64,000 nt of DNA from JAWXBM01 sp034440115 (GCA_034440115.1 JAWXBM010000011.1:1-64000); one strand, 5' to 3'. Positions 32,801 to 42,635 are shown, counted from the stretch's first letter. Notes: generated by a model not told the origin, from the letters alone. Made by a program: numbers and translations.

Positions 32801-34546
32801 ATGACTGATGCCGCCAAGCTGACGCCGGTTGAAGGCATTAAGGCACGCAGTAATTTCCTGCGGGGCAGCTTGCTGGAAAGTCTGGCGGACAGTGCTACCG
32901 GAACCCTGGCAGAAGACGATACCCAGCTGAGTAAATTCCATGGTTTTTATCAGCAGGATGACCGCGATGTGCGCGATGAGCGCCGCCGCCAGATGCTGGA
33001 GCCCGATCACCAATTCATGATCAGAGCGCGCGTACCCGGTGGAATTTGCACACCTGATCAATGGCTGGCCATGGACGCGATAGCTGCCGAACATGCCAAT
33101 GGCACCATCCGCTTAACCACGCGCCAGGCTTTCCAATTACACGGTGTGGTTAAGCGCCGACTGAAGTCCACCATCAAGGCCATCAACGACAGCTTGCTTG
33201 ATACCATCGCTGCTTGCGGTGATGTGAACCGCAACGTGATGAGCACGGTGCTGCCGGAACAGTCCGCCCTCCACCAGCGCGTTTTCGATGATGCCGCTGC
33301 AGTGAGCCAGCACCTCACACCAAATACCCATGCTTATCACGAGATCTGGCTGGATGGCGAGAAGCTGACCGGCGAGCAGGCTGCACAAGAACACGAGCCC
33401 ATCTATGGCGCCACTTACCTGCCACGTAAATTCAAAATGGCTTTTGCCATTCCGCCGCGTAACGATGTGGATCTGTTTGCTCACGATCTGAGCTTTATCG
33501 CCATCGTCGAGAATGGTGAATTACAGGGCTATAACGTGGCAGTGGGTGGTGGCATGGGCGTTACTCATGGTGACCCCAAAACCTATCCGCGCCTGGCGAC
33601 GGTGGTAGGTTTCTGCAAACCCGAACACGTTTTGAAGGTGGCGGAAACCATCGTTAAAATCCAGCGCGATTTCGGCGACCGCACCGAGCGCAAGCACGCT
33701 CGCCTGAAATACACACTGGATGACCAGGGCGAAGAGTGGTTACACGAGCAACTGGTGCACCGCATGGGGTTCAGTCTGAGCATGGCGCGTGATTATCACT
33801 TCACCCATACCGGCGACCGTCTCGGTTGGCAGCAAACCGATGACGGGCTGTGGCATTTGGGATTGTTTATCGAGAATGGCCGGGTCAAGGACCAGACCAG
33901 CGATCAGTCTGGCAGTAAGCAATTAACCGGCCTGCGGGAGATTGCAAAAGTATTGAAAGGTGAATTCCGACTCACCCCCAACCAGAACCTGGTGATTGCC
34001 AAGGTAGCAGCAGCAGATCGTGCTGGCATTGATCAGATTGTGGCTCAGCATGGCCTGGATAGCTGGAACCGGTTGTCCCCCATACGCGAGAATGCTTTGG
34101 CCTGTGTCGGTTTTCCGACCTGCGGACTGGCCATGGCCGAAAGCGAGCGTTATTTGCCGGAACTGATTGGGCGTATTGAAACCTTGCTGGAAAAGCACGG
34201 TTTGTTGCAACAGGCCATCACCATTCGCATGACCGGTTGCCCCAATGGCTGCGCCCGGCCTTACTTGTCTGAGATTGGCCTGGTTGGCAAAGGCCCCGGT
34301 TTGTACAACCTGCATCTGGGTGCAGCATTCAACGGCACACGGTTGAACTCTTTATTCCGTGAGTCGGTACAGGAAGCTGAAATTTTACAGATTTTGGACC
34401 CGTTGTTTGCCGAATATGCTGCGGGCAGAGCCGATCAAGAACATTTTGGCGATTACCTGTTTCGGCAGGGATTGCTTTCCAACTCTACCCATTCAACCAC
34501 ACCCCAAAGTCTATCAACACCACTCAACAGGCTTCAGCATGAGTGA
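32801..34546 (+). CDS. cysI: Sulfite reductase hemoprotein subunit (beta)
   Basis: Six-electron reduction of sulfite to sulfide at a siroheme-4Fe4S centre. The 581-residue protein has two ferredoxin-like repeats, the substrate-binding arginine/lysine regions (RLTTRQAFQLHGV, RKHARLKYT) and the cluster cysteines in CVGFPTCGLAMAESER and TGCPNGCARPYLSEIGLVG. It overlaps cysH by eight bases. Confidence 0.95.
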   Translation: MTDAAKLTPVEGIKARSNFLRGSLLESLADSATGTLAEDDTQLSKFHGFYQQDDRDVRDERRRQMLEPDHQFMIRARVPGGICTPDQWLAMDAIAAEHANGTIRLTTRQAFQLHGVVKRRLKSTIKAINDSLLDTIAACGDVNRNVMSTVLPEQSALHQRVFDDAAAVSQHLTPNTHAYHEIWLDGEKLTGEQAAQEHEPIYGATYLPRKFKMAFAIPPRNDVDLFAHDLSFIAIVENGELQGYNVAVGGGMGVTHGDPKTYPRLATVVGFCKPEHVLKVAETIVKIQRDFGDRTERKHARLKYTLDDQGEEWLHEQLVHRMGFSLSMARDYHFTHTGDRLGWQQTDDGLWHLGLFIENGRVKDQTSDQSGSKQLTGLREIAKVLKGEFRLTPNQNLVIAKVAAADRAGIDQIVAQHGLDSWNRLSPIRENALACVGFPTCGLAMAESERYLPELIGRIETLLEKHGLLQQAITIRMTGCPNGCARPYLSEIGLVGKGPGLYNLHLGAAFNGTRLNSLFRESVQEAEILQILDPLFAEYAAGRADQEHFGDYLFRQGLLSNSTHSTTPQSLSTPLNRLQHE

Positions 34547-35336
34547 ACAGGCATTGAAATTATGCATTCCCCGACCCGGCCAACACTGGAGCCAGCAACA
34601 ACTGGACGCGGTTAATCCCTGTCTGGAGAAAATGTCAGCCGTTGCCCGGGTGCAATGGGCGTTGGATTTCCTGCCCGACCAGGTGGTGCTCACTTCCAGT
34701 TTCGGCGTACAGGCCGCATTGATGTTGCATCTGGTTACCCAGATCCAGCCGCGCATTCCGGTGGTGCTGATCGATACCGGCTATTTGTTTGATGAGACTT
34801 ATCGGTTTGTTGATGAACTGCAGGACAGGCTGGATTTGAACCTGCACATCTACCGCCCGGAACTGAGCCCGGCCTGGCAGGAATTGCGTCATGGCCGCTT
34901 GTGGGAGCAGGGCACTGAAGGTATACGTCGCTACAATCTGTTGAACAAGGTTGAGCCAATACAAAGAGCCCTGAAGGATTTACAAGTGGGCACTTGGTTA
35001 AGTGGCTTGCGGCGGAGTCAGTCCGACACGCGCAGCGAATTGTCAGTGCTGCAACGGCAGGGCAATGTGGTAAAAGTGTATCCGCTGGTGGACTGGAGCA
35101 ATCGTGACGTACATCGCTATTTGAAACATTTCGATCTGCCTTATCACCCCTTGTGGGAACAGGGCTATGTATCCATCGGCGACCACCACAGCAGCCGGCC
35201 ATTGCAATGGGGCGAATCCGAACAGGACACCCGCTTTTCCGGATTGCTGCGCGAGTGCGGCTTGCACGAGGCAGAACATTTCACGCCCATCAAAGCCGAT
35301 GAACTACAGGTTAAAAGTGCCGTTGCAACAGCTTGA
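34539..35336 (+). CDS. cysH: Phosphoadenylyl-sulfate (PAPS) reductase
   Basis: Thioredoxin-dependent reduction of PAPS to sulfite. From ATG 34539 the protein has 265 residues with SSFGVQAALMLHL, the PAPS loop TWLSGLRRSQSDTRS, and a C-terminal RECGLH with the catalytic cysteine. It lacks the CC...CxxC cysteines of APS reductases, so it should use PAPS. The start lies inside the end of cysI; the longer frame from 34359 is not real. The 3' end overlaps convergent cysB by 33 bases. Confidence 0.93.
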   Translation: MSEQALKLCIPRPGQHWSQQQLDAVNPCLEKMSAVARVQWALDFLPDQVVLTSSFGVQAALMLHLVTQIQPRIPVVLIDTGYLFDETYRFVDELQDRLDLNLHIYRPELSPAWQELRHGRLWEQGTEGIRRYNLLNKVEPIQRALKDLQVGTWLSGLRRSQSDTRSELSVLQRQGNVVKVYPLVDWSNRDVHRYLKHFDLPYHPLWEQGYVSIGDHHSSRPLQWGESEQDTRFSGLLRECGLHEAEHFTPIKADELQVKSAVATA

Positions 35337-36332
35337 ATATCGATTGCTGAGGCCGGGGTGTTGATTCAAGGCACCCAATGATTGGCCCAGGACCGGGCCA
35401 GCACCTCCGTCGGCATTGGCGATGATGTCGTCAATGCGTTTGCGATCTATACCTGGCACCATCAGTTGCAGGAAAGCATACATGTAGTCGCGCAGGAAAC
35501 GGTCCCGGCGAAACCCTATCCAGGTAGTGCAACTGGGAAACAAACGTGTGACGTCCAGCGCCACCAGGTCGGAATCTCTGTCTTGCTCGTAAGCCATACA
35601 GGCGACGATGCCGATACCCATTTCCTTGCGCACATAGGCCTTGATCACGTCGGGATCTTCGGCAGTAAATACCACCTTGGGTTTGCAGTTGGCTTTGGCG
35701 AAGGCCAGTTGCTGATCGGAGCCCGCATCAAAGCTATGGGTATAGCTGATGATGGGGTAGCGCGCCAGATCATCCAGGCTGATGCGTTGCAGTTGCGTCA
35801 AAGGATGATCCGGTTTGACCAGTACCGTGCGCTCCCAATGATAAATAGGCAAAGTCACCAGGTCGTCGAACAGTTCGCTGCGGCCGGAGGCGATGGCGAA
35901 ATCAGCTTCCTGCTCCTGCACCAGGCGGGAAATCTGGTCTGAGGTGCCCTGTTGCAGGTTGACGGAAATGCCCGGAAACTGGCGCTGGAAGGCTTCCAGC
36001 AGATCCGGCAAGACATAGCGTGCCTGGGTATGGGTAGTGGCAACCTTCAAATTGCCTTGTTGCTGGCCGGACATTTCTTGCGACATGGAGCGGATATTGT
36101 CGACTTCCGTGAGAATTTTACGGGCCCGGCGCACCACCTCCTCGCCCGCCTCGGTCAAGCCTTCCAGGCTTTTGCCTTTGCGCAAAAACAAGCTCAGCGA
36201 TAGTTCCTCTTCCAGCATTTTGACTTGCTTGCTGACACCCGGCTGTGAAGTAAACAATACCTGTGACGCGGCGGTAATGTTCATGCCGGCATCGACTATG
36301 GCGATCAGATAACGCAGTTGCTGCAATTTCAT
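35304..36332 (-). CDS. cysB: LysR-type regulator CysB
   Basis: The 342-residue protein opens MKLQQLRYLIAIVDAGMNIT, with winged HTH (AASQVLFTSQPGVSKQVKML), and a periplasmic-binding-like effector domain (TTHTQARYVLPDLLEAF, PIISYTHSFDAGS). Highly similar in pattern to E. coli CysB (324 aa), which activates sulfate assimilation with N-acetylserine. It is placed between its probable targets: cysJIH and cysG-cysK. The C-terminal 18 or so residues are longer than usual because the gene runs into the convergent cysH. Confidence 0.93.
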   Translation of the reverse strand: MKLQQLRYLIAIVDAGMNITAASQVLFTSQPGVSKQVKMLEEELSLSLFLRKGKSLEGLTEAGEEVVRRARKILTEVDNIRSMSQEMSGQQQGNLKVATTHTQARYVLPDLLEAFQRQFPGISVNLQQGTSDQISRLVQEQEADFAIASGRSELFDDLVTLPIYHWERTVLVKPDHPLTQLQRISLDDLARYPIISYTHSFDAGSDQQLAFAKANCKPKVVFTAEDPDVIKAYVRKEMGIGIVACMAYEQDRDSDLVALDVTRLFPSCTTWIGFRRDRFLRDYMYAFLQLMVPGIDRKRIDDIIANADGGAGPVLGQSLGALNQHPGLSNRYSSCCNGTFNL

Positions 36333-36429
36333 AAAATATTCCCGGTCTTCACATGGTTCAGACCGTTCAACAGTCGATCTGCTTGCAGATTAATCAGCCT
36401 TACCGTTCAGCGCAAGCCCGCATAACTCG

Positions 36430-36465
36430 CATATTGCACCAAGGATCCCATGTTTGTGCAATATG
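36430..36465. promoter_or_regulatory. Perfect 10-base inverted repeat between cysB and cysG
   Basis: CATATTGCAC (36430-36439) and GTGCAATATG (36456-36465) face each other across 16 bases in the shared regulatory region of the divergent cysB and cysG genes. Either an operator for an unknown regulator, an autoregulatory site of CysB, or an RNA hairpin in one of the leaders; no clear U tract follows. Confidence 0.5.
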
Positions 36466-36578
36466 TGGGTTAAGGACACGGGCGATATAACGCAGGGATA
36501 TAAGGGCGAAAGGAATGCTTCTTTCTGCTGTCACCCCGGGCTGACTATGATCGACTCCATTGCTGTTTGGAGTTAGTA

Positions 36579-38048
36579 ATGGACTTTTTCCCTATATTCC
36601 TCAATTTGCGCGCGCAGCCAGTCTTGCTGGTAGGCGCAGGAACAGTCGCTGAACGTAAAGCACGCATGCTGTTGCAGGCCTCGGCCACAGTAAAAGTTGT
36701 GGCGCGTGATCTGAACAAGCAGTTTCTGGCCTGGCAGGCAGAAGGCAGGATCGAGCACCTGGGCAAGGAATACCATGCCCAAATCCTGCACGGCAAACGT
36801 CTGGTATTCGCCGCCAGTAGCGATCGGGCTTTGAACGCCCAGGTTTTTACAGATGCTGAACAGGCCGGAATTCTGGTCAATGTGGTCGATGATCCAGACC
36901 ATTGCCGTTTCTTGTCGCCCGCAGTCATTGACCGCTCGCCCATACAGGTCGCCATCTCCACCGGTGGTAGCTCGCCCCTGCTGGCAAGAGTGATCCGCGG
37001 CTGGATAGAACGTTTGCTGCCGTTGGGCCTGGGGCGGGTCGCTGCGGTTGCCGGGAATTTACGCACTACTGTCAAGCAGGCACTTCCGGTCAGTCAGCGC
37101 CGCCGTTTCTGGCAACAGCTGCTGGAGGAAAAGCGACTGCGGAGCTGGAGTTTGCAGGACGAGGACCAGATCAGCCGACAGATTCGGTCGGCTCTGGATG
37201 CAGAAGTCAAATCGACTGCGACAGAAAACAGCACCAGTGAATTGCCCTCGCAAGGCAAAGTATTTCTGGTCGGTGCAGGCCCGGGGCGCGCTGATCTGTT
37301 GACCTTGCGGGCATTGCATGTGCTGGGTCAGGCTGACGTGATCCTGCATGACCAACTGGTCAGCAGTGAGGTGCTGGATTTGGCGCGACGTGACGCCGAT
37401 CGCATCGATGTGGGTAAACGCGCCGGCGATCATCATCGCAGCCAGCAGGAGATTCATGCCCTGATGCTGCAGCAGGCCAGTCTCGGCCGCACAGTGGTCC
37501 GCTTGAAAGGCGGCGATCCCTTTGTGTTTGGCCGTGGTGGGGAAGAGTTGGAGTACCTGCGGCAACACGATATTGCTTATGAAGTGGTGCCCGGAATCAG
37601 CGCAGCCATGGCTTGTGGGGCTTACAGCGGTATTCCATTAACCCACCGCGACCACGCGGCAACGCTGACCTTTTTAACCGGTCACGCTGCCAGCCCTGCA
37701 GGCCAATCATCAAATCTTGCCACAGATCATTCCCGCCCAGCCGTGCAGTGGGAAGCCATTGCCGGCAACGGGCGCACTGCGGTGATTTATATGGGGCTCA
37801 AACAGGCCGGTAGAATTCGCACCGAGTTATTGCGGGCGGGCATCGCCAGCGATTTGCCAGTAGCCCTGGTAGCCAATGGCACACGCGACAACCAGCAGGT
37901 ATTGCACGGTACAGTGAATGAATTGCAACAACTCGCATCCCGCATCGAGGCCGCTGCACCCACTTTGCTGATTATTGGACAGGTTGCCGCGCTCGGGAGT
38001 ACCCTCAGTTGGTTCAAAAATCACCCGGTGCTGCTGGCAGCAGCGTAA
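36579..38048 (+). CDS. cysG: Siroheme synthase (fused CysG)
   Basis: Makes siroheme for sulfite reductase from uroporphyrinogen III by methylation, oxidation and iron insertion. From ATG 36579 the 489-residue protein has the N-terminal dehydrogenase/ferrochelatase (LLVGAGTVAERKARML, DDPDHCRFLSPAV, STGGSSPLLAR) and the C-terminal uroporphyrinogen methyltransferase (VGAGPGRADLLTLRAL, HDQLVS, RLKGGDPFVFGRGGEE, VPGISAA). It lies between the cys genes and is probably cotranscribed with cysK (21 bases gap). Confidence 0.95.
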   Translation: MDFFPIFLNLRAQPVLLVGAGTVAERKARMLLQASATVKVVARDLNKQFLAWQAEGRIEHLGKEYHAQILHGKRLVFAASSDRALNAQVFTDAEQAGILVNVVDDPDHCRFLSPAVIDRSPIQVAISTGGSSPLLARVIRGWIERLLPLGLGRVAAVAGNLRTTVKQALPVSQRRRFWQQLLEEKRLRSWSLQDEDQISRQIRSALDAEVKSTATENSTSELPSQGKVFLVGAGPGRADLLTLRALHVLGQADVILHDQLVSSEVLDLARRDADRIDVGKRAGDHHRSQQEIHALMLQQASLGRTVVRLKGGDPFVFGRGGEELEYLRQHDIAYEVVPGISAAMACGAYSGIPLTHRDHAATLTFLTGHAASPAGQSSNLATDHSRPAVQWEAIAGNGRTAVIYMGLKQAGRIRTELLRAGIASDLPVALVANGTRDNQQVLHGTVNELQQLASRIEAAAPTLLIIGQVAALGSTLSWFKNHPVLLAAA

Positions 38049-38069
38049 TTATATGATGAGGAAGACCTA

Positions 38070-39035
38070 ATGATTTACAGCAACATCCTGGAGACAGTGG
38101 GACGTACACCCATCGTCAAGATCAATCATCTGGCTCCCAAAAGGGTCGAAATGTACGTGAAGCTGGAAGCCTTCAATCCTATGGGCTCGGTCAAAGACCG
38201 TCTGGCCCTGGGCATTATTCTGGATGCCGAAAAGCGCGGTGCGCTCAAGCCCGGACAAACAGTGGTGGAAGCTACATCCGGCAACACGGGTATCGCCTTG
38301 GCCATGGTTTGCGCCGTGCGCGGCTATCCCTTTGTAGCTGTGATGGCAGAGTCGTTTTCTATTGAGCGCCGTCGCCTGATGCGTTTTCTCGGTGCCAGAG
38401 TGGTATTAACGCCAGCGCCGCGACGGGGAAGTGGCATGGTAGCCGCTGCTGCAGCATTGGCCAAAAAGCATGGCTGGTTTCTCACCGAGCAGTTTGAAAA
38501 CGAGGCTAACCCGGCCTATCACCGCAGTACCACCGGTCCTGAAATCCTGTCTGATTTCGCTGGTCGGCGGCTGGATTACTTCGTCAGTGGCTACGGCACG
38601 GGTGGCACGATTACCGGTGCAGGGCAAATGATCCGTCTGGCACGCCCGGAAGTAAAAATCATTTCTACCGAGCCTGCTGGCGCAGCGCTGCTCGAAGGTA
38701 AGGAATGGCAGCCGCACAAAATACAAGGCTGGACTCCTGACTTCATTCCAAACGTGTTGGATCGTAAAGTTGCCCACCAGAATATTCCGGTAACGGACGA
38801 TGAGTCCATTGCTACGTCCAAGGCCCTGGCCAAGAAGGAAGGTATATTCTGCGGTATCTCGGCTGGCGGCACGTTTGCAGCAGCCTTGAAGGTAGCCGAA
38901 AGTGCGGAACCGGGCGCAGTTATTCTGGCCATGCTGCCCGATACGGGCGAACGCTATTTGTCTACACCGTTGTTCGTTGATGTAGCAGAAGGGCCGGATG
39001 AAGCGCAGGATTTGCTGGAAGGTCTGGATTACTAG
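38070..39035 (+). CDS. cysK: O-acetylserine sulfhydrylase (cysteine synthase)
   Basis: PLP enzyme joining sulfide to O-acetylserine. The 321-residue protein has the PLP lysine in NPMGSVKDR, the substrate loop EATSGNTGIALA, and the phosphate cup GYGTGGTITGAG. The length and pattern are close to CysK; the RRRLMRFLGA helix and a shorter C-terminus leave CysM as the less likely alternative. It ends in a hairpin that also serves the convergent oxyR. Confidence 0.92.
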   Translation: MIYSNILETVGRTPIVKINHLAPKRVEMYVKLEAFNPMGSVKDRLALGIILDAEKRGALKPGQTVVEATSGNTGIALAMVCAVRGYPFVAVMAESFSIERRRLMRFLGARVVLTPAPRRGSGMVAAAAALAKKHGWFLTEQFENEANPAYHRSTTGPEILSDFAGRRLDYFVSGYGTGGTITGAGQMIRLARPEVKIISTEPAGAALLEGKEWQPHKIQGWTPDFIPNVLDRKVAHQNIPVTDDESIATSKALAKKEGIFCGISAGGTFAAALKVAESAEPGAVILAMLPDTGERYLSTPLFVDVAEGPDEAQDLLEGLDY

Positions 39036-39044
39036 TGTTTGCTG

Positions 39045-39067
39045 GGCCTGGCCGGTTTGGCCAGGCC
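39045..39067. terminator. Shared hairpin between cysK and oxyR
   Basis: GGCCTGGCC and GGCCAGGCC form a perfect nine-base stem with loop GGTTT in the 33-base gap between the two convergent genes. A T-rich stretch follows on the plus strand (TCTATTTC), weak on the minus strand. Confidence 0.6.
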
Positions 39068-39068
39068 T

Positions 39069-39968
39069 CTATTTCATAAGTTCTGCGGTTAATTGCCGAA
39101 AGACGTCAGCCAGTTCCCGGTGGAAATTAACCAGTGCAGAACTGCTGCGCCATACCAGGCAGATGGTGCGGGACGGTGCCTCGCCTGCAAAAGGCCGGGT
39201 GACCAGGTTGTCGGTGGCCGCTATGGGCGGCATCACTGCCAGCAAGGGCAGCAGGGTAATTCCGACCTCAGCCGCCACCATTTGCCGTAAGGTTTCCATG
39301 CTGCTGGCGTGAAAATCCACCCGTTCATGCGCACCTGCCAGAGTGCAGACTTCCAGGGCGTGTTCCCGCAGACAATGGCCTTCTTCCAGCAGTAACAGTT
39401 CATTGCCGTGCAGGTCATCAATACTGACTTCAGGCAGTTGAGCCAGTGCATGGTTTGCCGCTACGGCCAGAACAAACGGCTCGTGAAACAACACTTCAAT
39501 CTGCAATCCGGCCTCGGGGATGGGCAGTGCCAGCAAGGCCGCATCCAGCTCACCGCGGTGCAGCATGCGCAACAGGTCTTCGGTTTTTTCTTCAGCCAGT
39601 TGCAAACGCAGCCGCGGGAAGTGCTTACGCAGGCCCGGAACCACGTGGGGCAACAGATAGGGCGCGAGGGTGGGGAACAGCCCCAGCCGCAGATTGCCTT
39701 CTTCCGGGTCGCTGCTGCGGCGGGCTACGGCGCGTATCTGTTCCACATCGATCAGTAATTTGCGTGCCCGCTCGGCAATTTCTTCGCCTACGGGTGTCAG
39801 CATGATGTTTTTCGGTGAGCGTTCGACCAGTTGTGTGCCAAGTTCTTCTTCCAGCTTCTTGATCTGGGTGCTGAGCGTGGGCTGGCTGACAAAGCAGGCT
39901 TCAGCGGCTTTGCTGAAATGCCGGAGATCCGCAAGTTTTATAAAATATTGAAGCGCTCGCAGGTTCAT
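39069..39968 (-). CDS. oxyR: Peroxide-sensing LysR regulator OxyR
   Basis: The 299-residue protein has the LysR HTH (FSKAAEACFVSQPTLSTQIKKLEEELG) and the two redox cysteines in EEGHCLREHALEVC, the spacing that forms the intramolecular disulfide in OxyR. It activates catalase, peroxiredoxin and related genes on peroxide. Convergent to cysK. Confidence 0.93.
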   Translation of the reverse strand: MNLRALQYFIKLADLRHFSKAAEACFVSQPTLSTQIKKLEEELGTQLVERSPKNIMLTPVGEEIAERARKLLIDVEQIRAVARRSSDPEEGNLRLGLFPTLAPYLLPHVVPGLRKHFPRLRLQLAEEKTEDLLRMLHRGELDAALLALPIPEAGLQIEVLFHEPFVLAVAANHALAQLPEVSIDDLHGNELLLLEEGHCLREHALEVCTLAGAHERVDFHASSMETLRQMVAAEVGITLLPLLAVMPPIAATDNLVTRPFAGEAPSRTICLVWRSSSALVNFHRELADVFRQLTAELMK

Positions 39969-40014
39969 GTTGGCGTTAAGGAGCCTCTGATTAATTCAGG
40001 TTTCTGCAGACCAT

Positions 40015-41184
40015 TCAATAGTCGTAATCACCAAATTCCATTTCCACCCACAGGCTGAACCCTAAGGACAATTCGCGCTCTTCGTAACGGTAAGTGCGCG
40101 GCCAGGTGATGTTGGGACCCATGGACAGAAACATCCAGTCCCGTGTAAAAGGCTGGCGCCAGATCAAGTTCAGGCCGTAATCACGTAACGGCACTTCCTG
40201 ATCGGTCTCGCCCTGCGCAAATGCCTGCAGGGAAATGGCGTTCTTGCCGTGCAACTGGTGATACCAGGTTTGAGCCGTGTACCACTTCATACCCTCGGTA
40301 TCTTCCGATACTGTGGCGACACCTTCCCAGCGAACCACATTATGAGTGTTGGCCTGGTGTACCAGGTTGGCACGGCTGGTGGTTCCCAGGCCTTCATCGG
40401 TGCGCCAGAACAGGGTTTGTCGAAAGCGTAGATCGGTTTTCTCGGTGTATTGTTTGTTGTAGTAATACTGCACTTTGCCGTACAGACTGAATGGCGACCC
40501 CAGCCTCAAGCCCACTGAATAGTCAAAGCCCTGGCGGCGGTTTTTCTGGCGATGACCCAGGCCCAGCAGCCATTCGTTGTCTGCATTGCGCGACAATCCA
40601 GGGTCGTAGAGGGTTTGATCAGAGGGTGCAGTGTCGGAGACAAACTCTTCTTCATTCTCACGTCCAACGATGAGATCCCAGCGATTGTTCAGGTTAGGCA
40701 GAGGCGCGCGGACCCGAAATCGGGTACGAGGATCGAATCCGTCGTATTGATGATACTCGAAGCCCAGCAGCAGCAAGCCGTTGACTTGTTCTTCCGGAAA
40801 GTCGTAGGTGCTTCCGAACAGATGATCGAGCCAGCGAAAGCTGTGACAGGAAATCCCGTAGACTACCTGCTGCGATTTTTCCTGCCATGGCCGACCGGCC
40901 AGCACCATGTCGCACTTGTCTTCTTCCGTTAGTGGGCCAGTCGCTGCAGAGGGCTGCTGCTGATCAGGCGGAACGGACTGGCCGGATTGCTCGGGGCTTT
41001 CAAAATCCTGAGTGGATATGACTTCAACTGACTGGGTGGCGCTGGTTGAATCCGCCTGATCGGCCATTACCAGAGCTGGTGTCAAGCCGGCCAATGATGT
41101 TAACAGCAGAGCAGGAATTGCCAGGGAGTTAAGCAAGGCTTTCTGCAGTTGTGAGAAATGGCATGGTAATTGGCTGATTGTCAT
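40015..41184 (-). CDS. Uncharacterised outer-membrane beta-barrel protein
   Basis: The 389-residue protein has a signal peptide (LLNSLAIPALLLTSLAGLTPALV, cleavage after the ADA-like site), an acidic Q/S/P-rich spacer, and a barrel of alternating aromatic strands ending LSLGFSLWVEMEFGDYDY. Two cysteines (DKCDMVLAG and GISCHSF) may form a disulfide near the start of the mature domain. Position beside oxyR and the trp-tRNA synthetase gives no functional clue. It was compared with outer-membrane phospholipase A, but the catalytic motif of that family is absent. No family assigned. Confidence 0.7.
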   Translation of the reverse strand: MTISQLPCHFSQLQKALLNSLAIPALLLTSLAGLTPALVMADQADSTSATQSVEVISTQDFESPEQSGQSVPPDQQQPSAATGPLTEEDKCDMVLAGRPWQEKSQQVVYGISCHSFRWLDHLFGSTYDFPEEQVNGLLLLGFEYHQYDGFDPRTRFRVRAPLPNLNNRWDLIVGRENEEEFVSDTAPSDQTLYDPGLSRNADNEWLLGLGHRQKNRRQGFDYSVGLRLGSPFSLYGKVQYYYNKQYTEKTDLRFRQTLFWRTDEGLGTTSRANLVHQANTHNVVRWEGVATVSEDTEGMKWYTAQTWYHQLHGKNAISLQAFAQGETDQEVPLRDYGLNLIWRQPFTRDWMFLSMGPNITWPRTYRYEERELSLGFSLWVEMEFGDYDY

Positions 41185-41287
41185 GGGTTTGGCGTTTTCG
41201 CTGCAAGAGCTTCCTTTGTTCTCGAACTTCTATAGCTGTTTCACTTAGAATACCGCATTGTCTCATTGCTCCGGCGATATTCTTCTT

Positions 41288-42295
41288 ATGCAAAAAAGCA
41301 CTGTCCTTACCGGCATCACCACCACGGGCACCCCGCATCTGGGTAATTATGTTGGTGCCATCAAGCCTGCAATTCAGGCCAGCCGTAACCCGGACGTACG
41401 ATCATACTACTTCCTCGCTGACTATCATGCGCTGGTAAAAAATTCAGATCCACAGCGCATCAAGCAATCCACCCTGGAAATTGCCGCCACCTGGCTGGCA
41501 CTGGGGCTGGATACAGATACCGCTGTTTTCTATCGCCAGTCGGATATTCCGGAGATTCCAGAACTGACCTGGATGTTGACCTGTGTGACTGCCAAAGGGT
41601 TGATGAATCGTGCCCATGCCTACAAGACGGCAGTACAGGACAATGTGGATGCAGGCGAGGATGCAGATCTTGCTATCAACATGGGCTTGTTCTGCTATCC
41701 GATTCTGATGTCTGCCGATATTTTGATGTTCAACGCACAGCGCGTGCCGGTTGGGCGTGACCAGGTACAACACCTGGAAATGGCGCGCGATATTGCACAG
41801 CGCTTCAATCACCTGTTTGGCGAGCATTTCGTGCTGCCGGAAGCGGTAGTGGATGAGCATGTGGCTGTGCTACCCGGACAGGATGGCCGGAAAATGTCGA
41901 AGAGCTATAACAACACCATTCCACTGTGGTTGCCGCAAAATCAATTGCGCAAAGCCATTATGAAAATCGTCACCAATTCGCTGCAGCCAGGCCAGCCCAA
42001 GGACACTGCAGATTCCACTTTGTATTCGTTATATTCCGCTTTTGCTGCGGCTGAGCAACGCGCCAGCATGCAGCAAGCCTTTGCCGATGGTATAGGCTGG
42101 GGCGACGCCAAACAACAGACTTTTGAACTGATCGATGGCGAATTGGCTGCTGCCCGTGAGCGCTACCAGGAACTGATTGCCCGCCCTGATCAAATTGAAG
42201 AGATTCTGCAGGCCGGTGCCGGTCGGGCGCGCAACTTTGCCCGTCCTTTTATGGCCCGCCTGCGCCAGGCGGTGGGCCTCCAGCGTCTAGCTTGA
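41288..42295 (+). CDS. trpS: Tryptophan-tRNA ligase
   Basis: Class I synthetase charging tRNA-Trp. From ATG 41288 the 335-residue protein has the HIGH-type motif TGTPHLGNYVGAI and the KMSKS-type GRKMSKSYNN, with a normal length. The more upstream start at 41258 has no ribosome site. The stop overlaps the next gene start (TGATG). Confidence 0.95.
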   Translation: MQKSTVLTGITTTGTPHLGNYVGAIKPAIQASRNPDVRSYYFLADYHALVKNSDPQRIKQSTLEIAATWLALGLDTDTAVFYRQSDIPEIPELTWMLTCVTAKGLMNRAHAYKTAVQDNVDAGEDADLAINMGLFCYPILMSADILMFNAQRVPVGRDQVQHLEMARDIAQRFNHLFGEHFVLPEAVVDEHVAVLPGQDGRKMSKSYNNTIPLWLPQNQLRKAIMKIVTNSLQPGQPKDTADSTLYSLYSAFAAAEQRASMQQAFADGIGWGDAKQQTFELIDGELAAARERYQELIARPDQIEEILQAGAGRARNFARPFMARLRQAVGLQRLA

Positions 42296-42570
42296 TGGTT
42301 ACGGCCTTATTGCTGCTGCCAGTCGTCACTATTCTGGTTTGGTTGTATTGGTATTTGTTGCCGGTGCGCAGGTGGTTGCTCAGCAACAGCCTGTTTCTGC
42401 TACTTTTGCTGGCTGCTGCTACCGCTTTCGTGACGTGGGTAGAACGAATGAATTTTGACGCTGACGGCCCCTTGTGGCCTTATATAGTCTCAACTGGGGG
42501 TGCCTATGGCATTCTGACAGTAGGCTTGGGTGCTGCCCTGGCGTGGCGCTGGTATCGTTCAAAAATCTGA
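42295..42570 (+). CDS. Small membrane protein of unknown function
   Basis: The 91-residue product has three hydrophobic segments (about 2-24, 30-48 and 62-84) with a WVERMNFDADGPLWPY segment between the second and third that would sit outside the membrane. It overlaps the trpS stop by one base and precedes the MscS-family gene by 65 bases, so it is probably cotranscribed with trpS. I recognise no family. Confidence 0.6.
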   Translation: MVTALLLLPVVTILVWLYWYLLPVRRWLLSNSLFLLLLLAAATAFVTWVERMNFDADGPLWPYIVSTGGAYGILTVGLGAALAWRWYRSKI

Positions 42571-42635
42571 TTCTGGATTGCGATCTGGTTTGCAACCCAG
42601 GTTGGCGAACTGGAAACTGAGACAGGGAGTTTCTC

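Noticed and set aside
40015..41184. Outer-membrane phospholipase A (PldA)
   Set aside because: The barrel-like protein has a plausible size but lacks the catalytic HSNG-type motif; called only as an uncharacterised outer-membrane protein.
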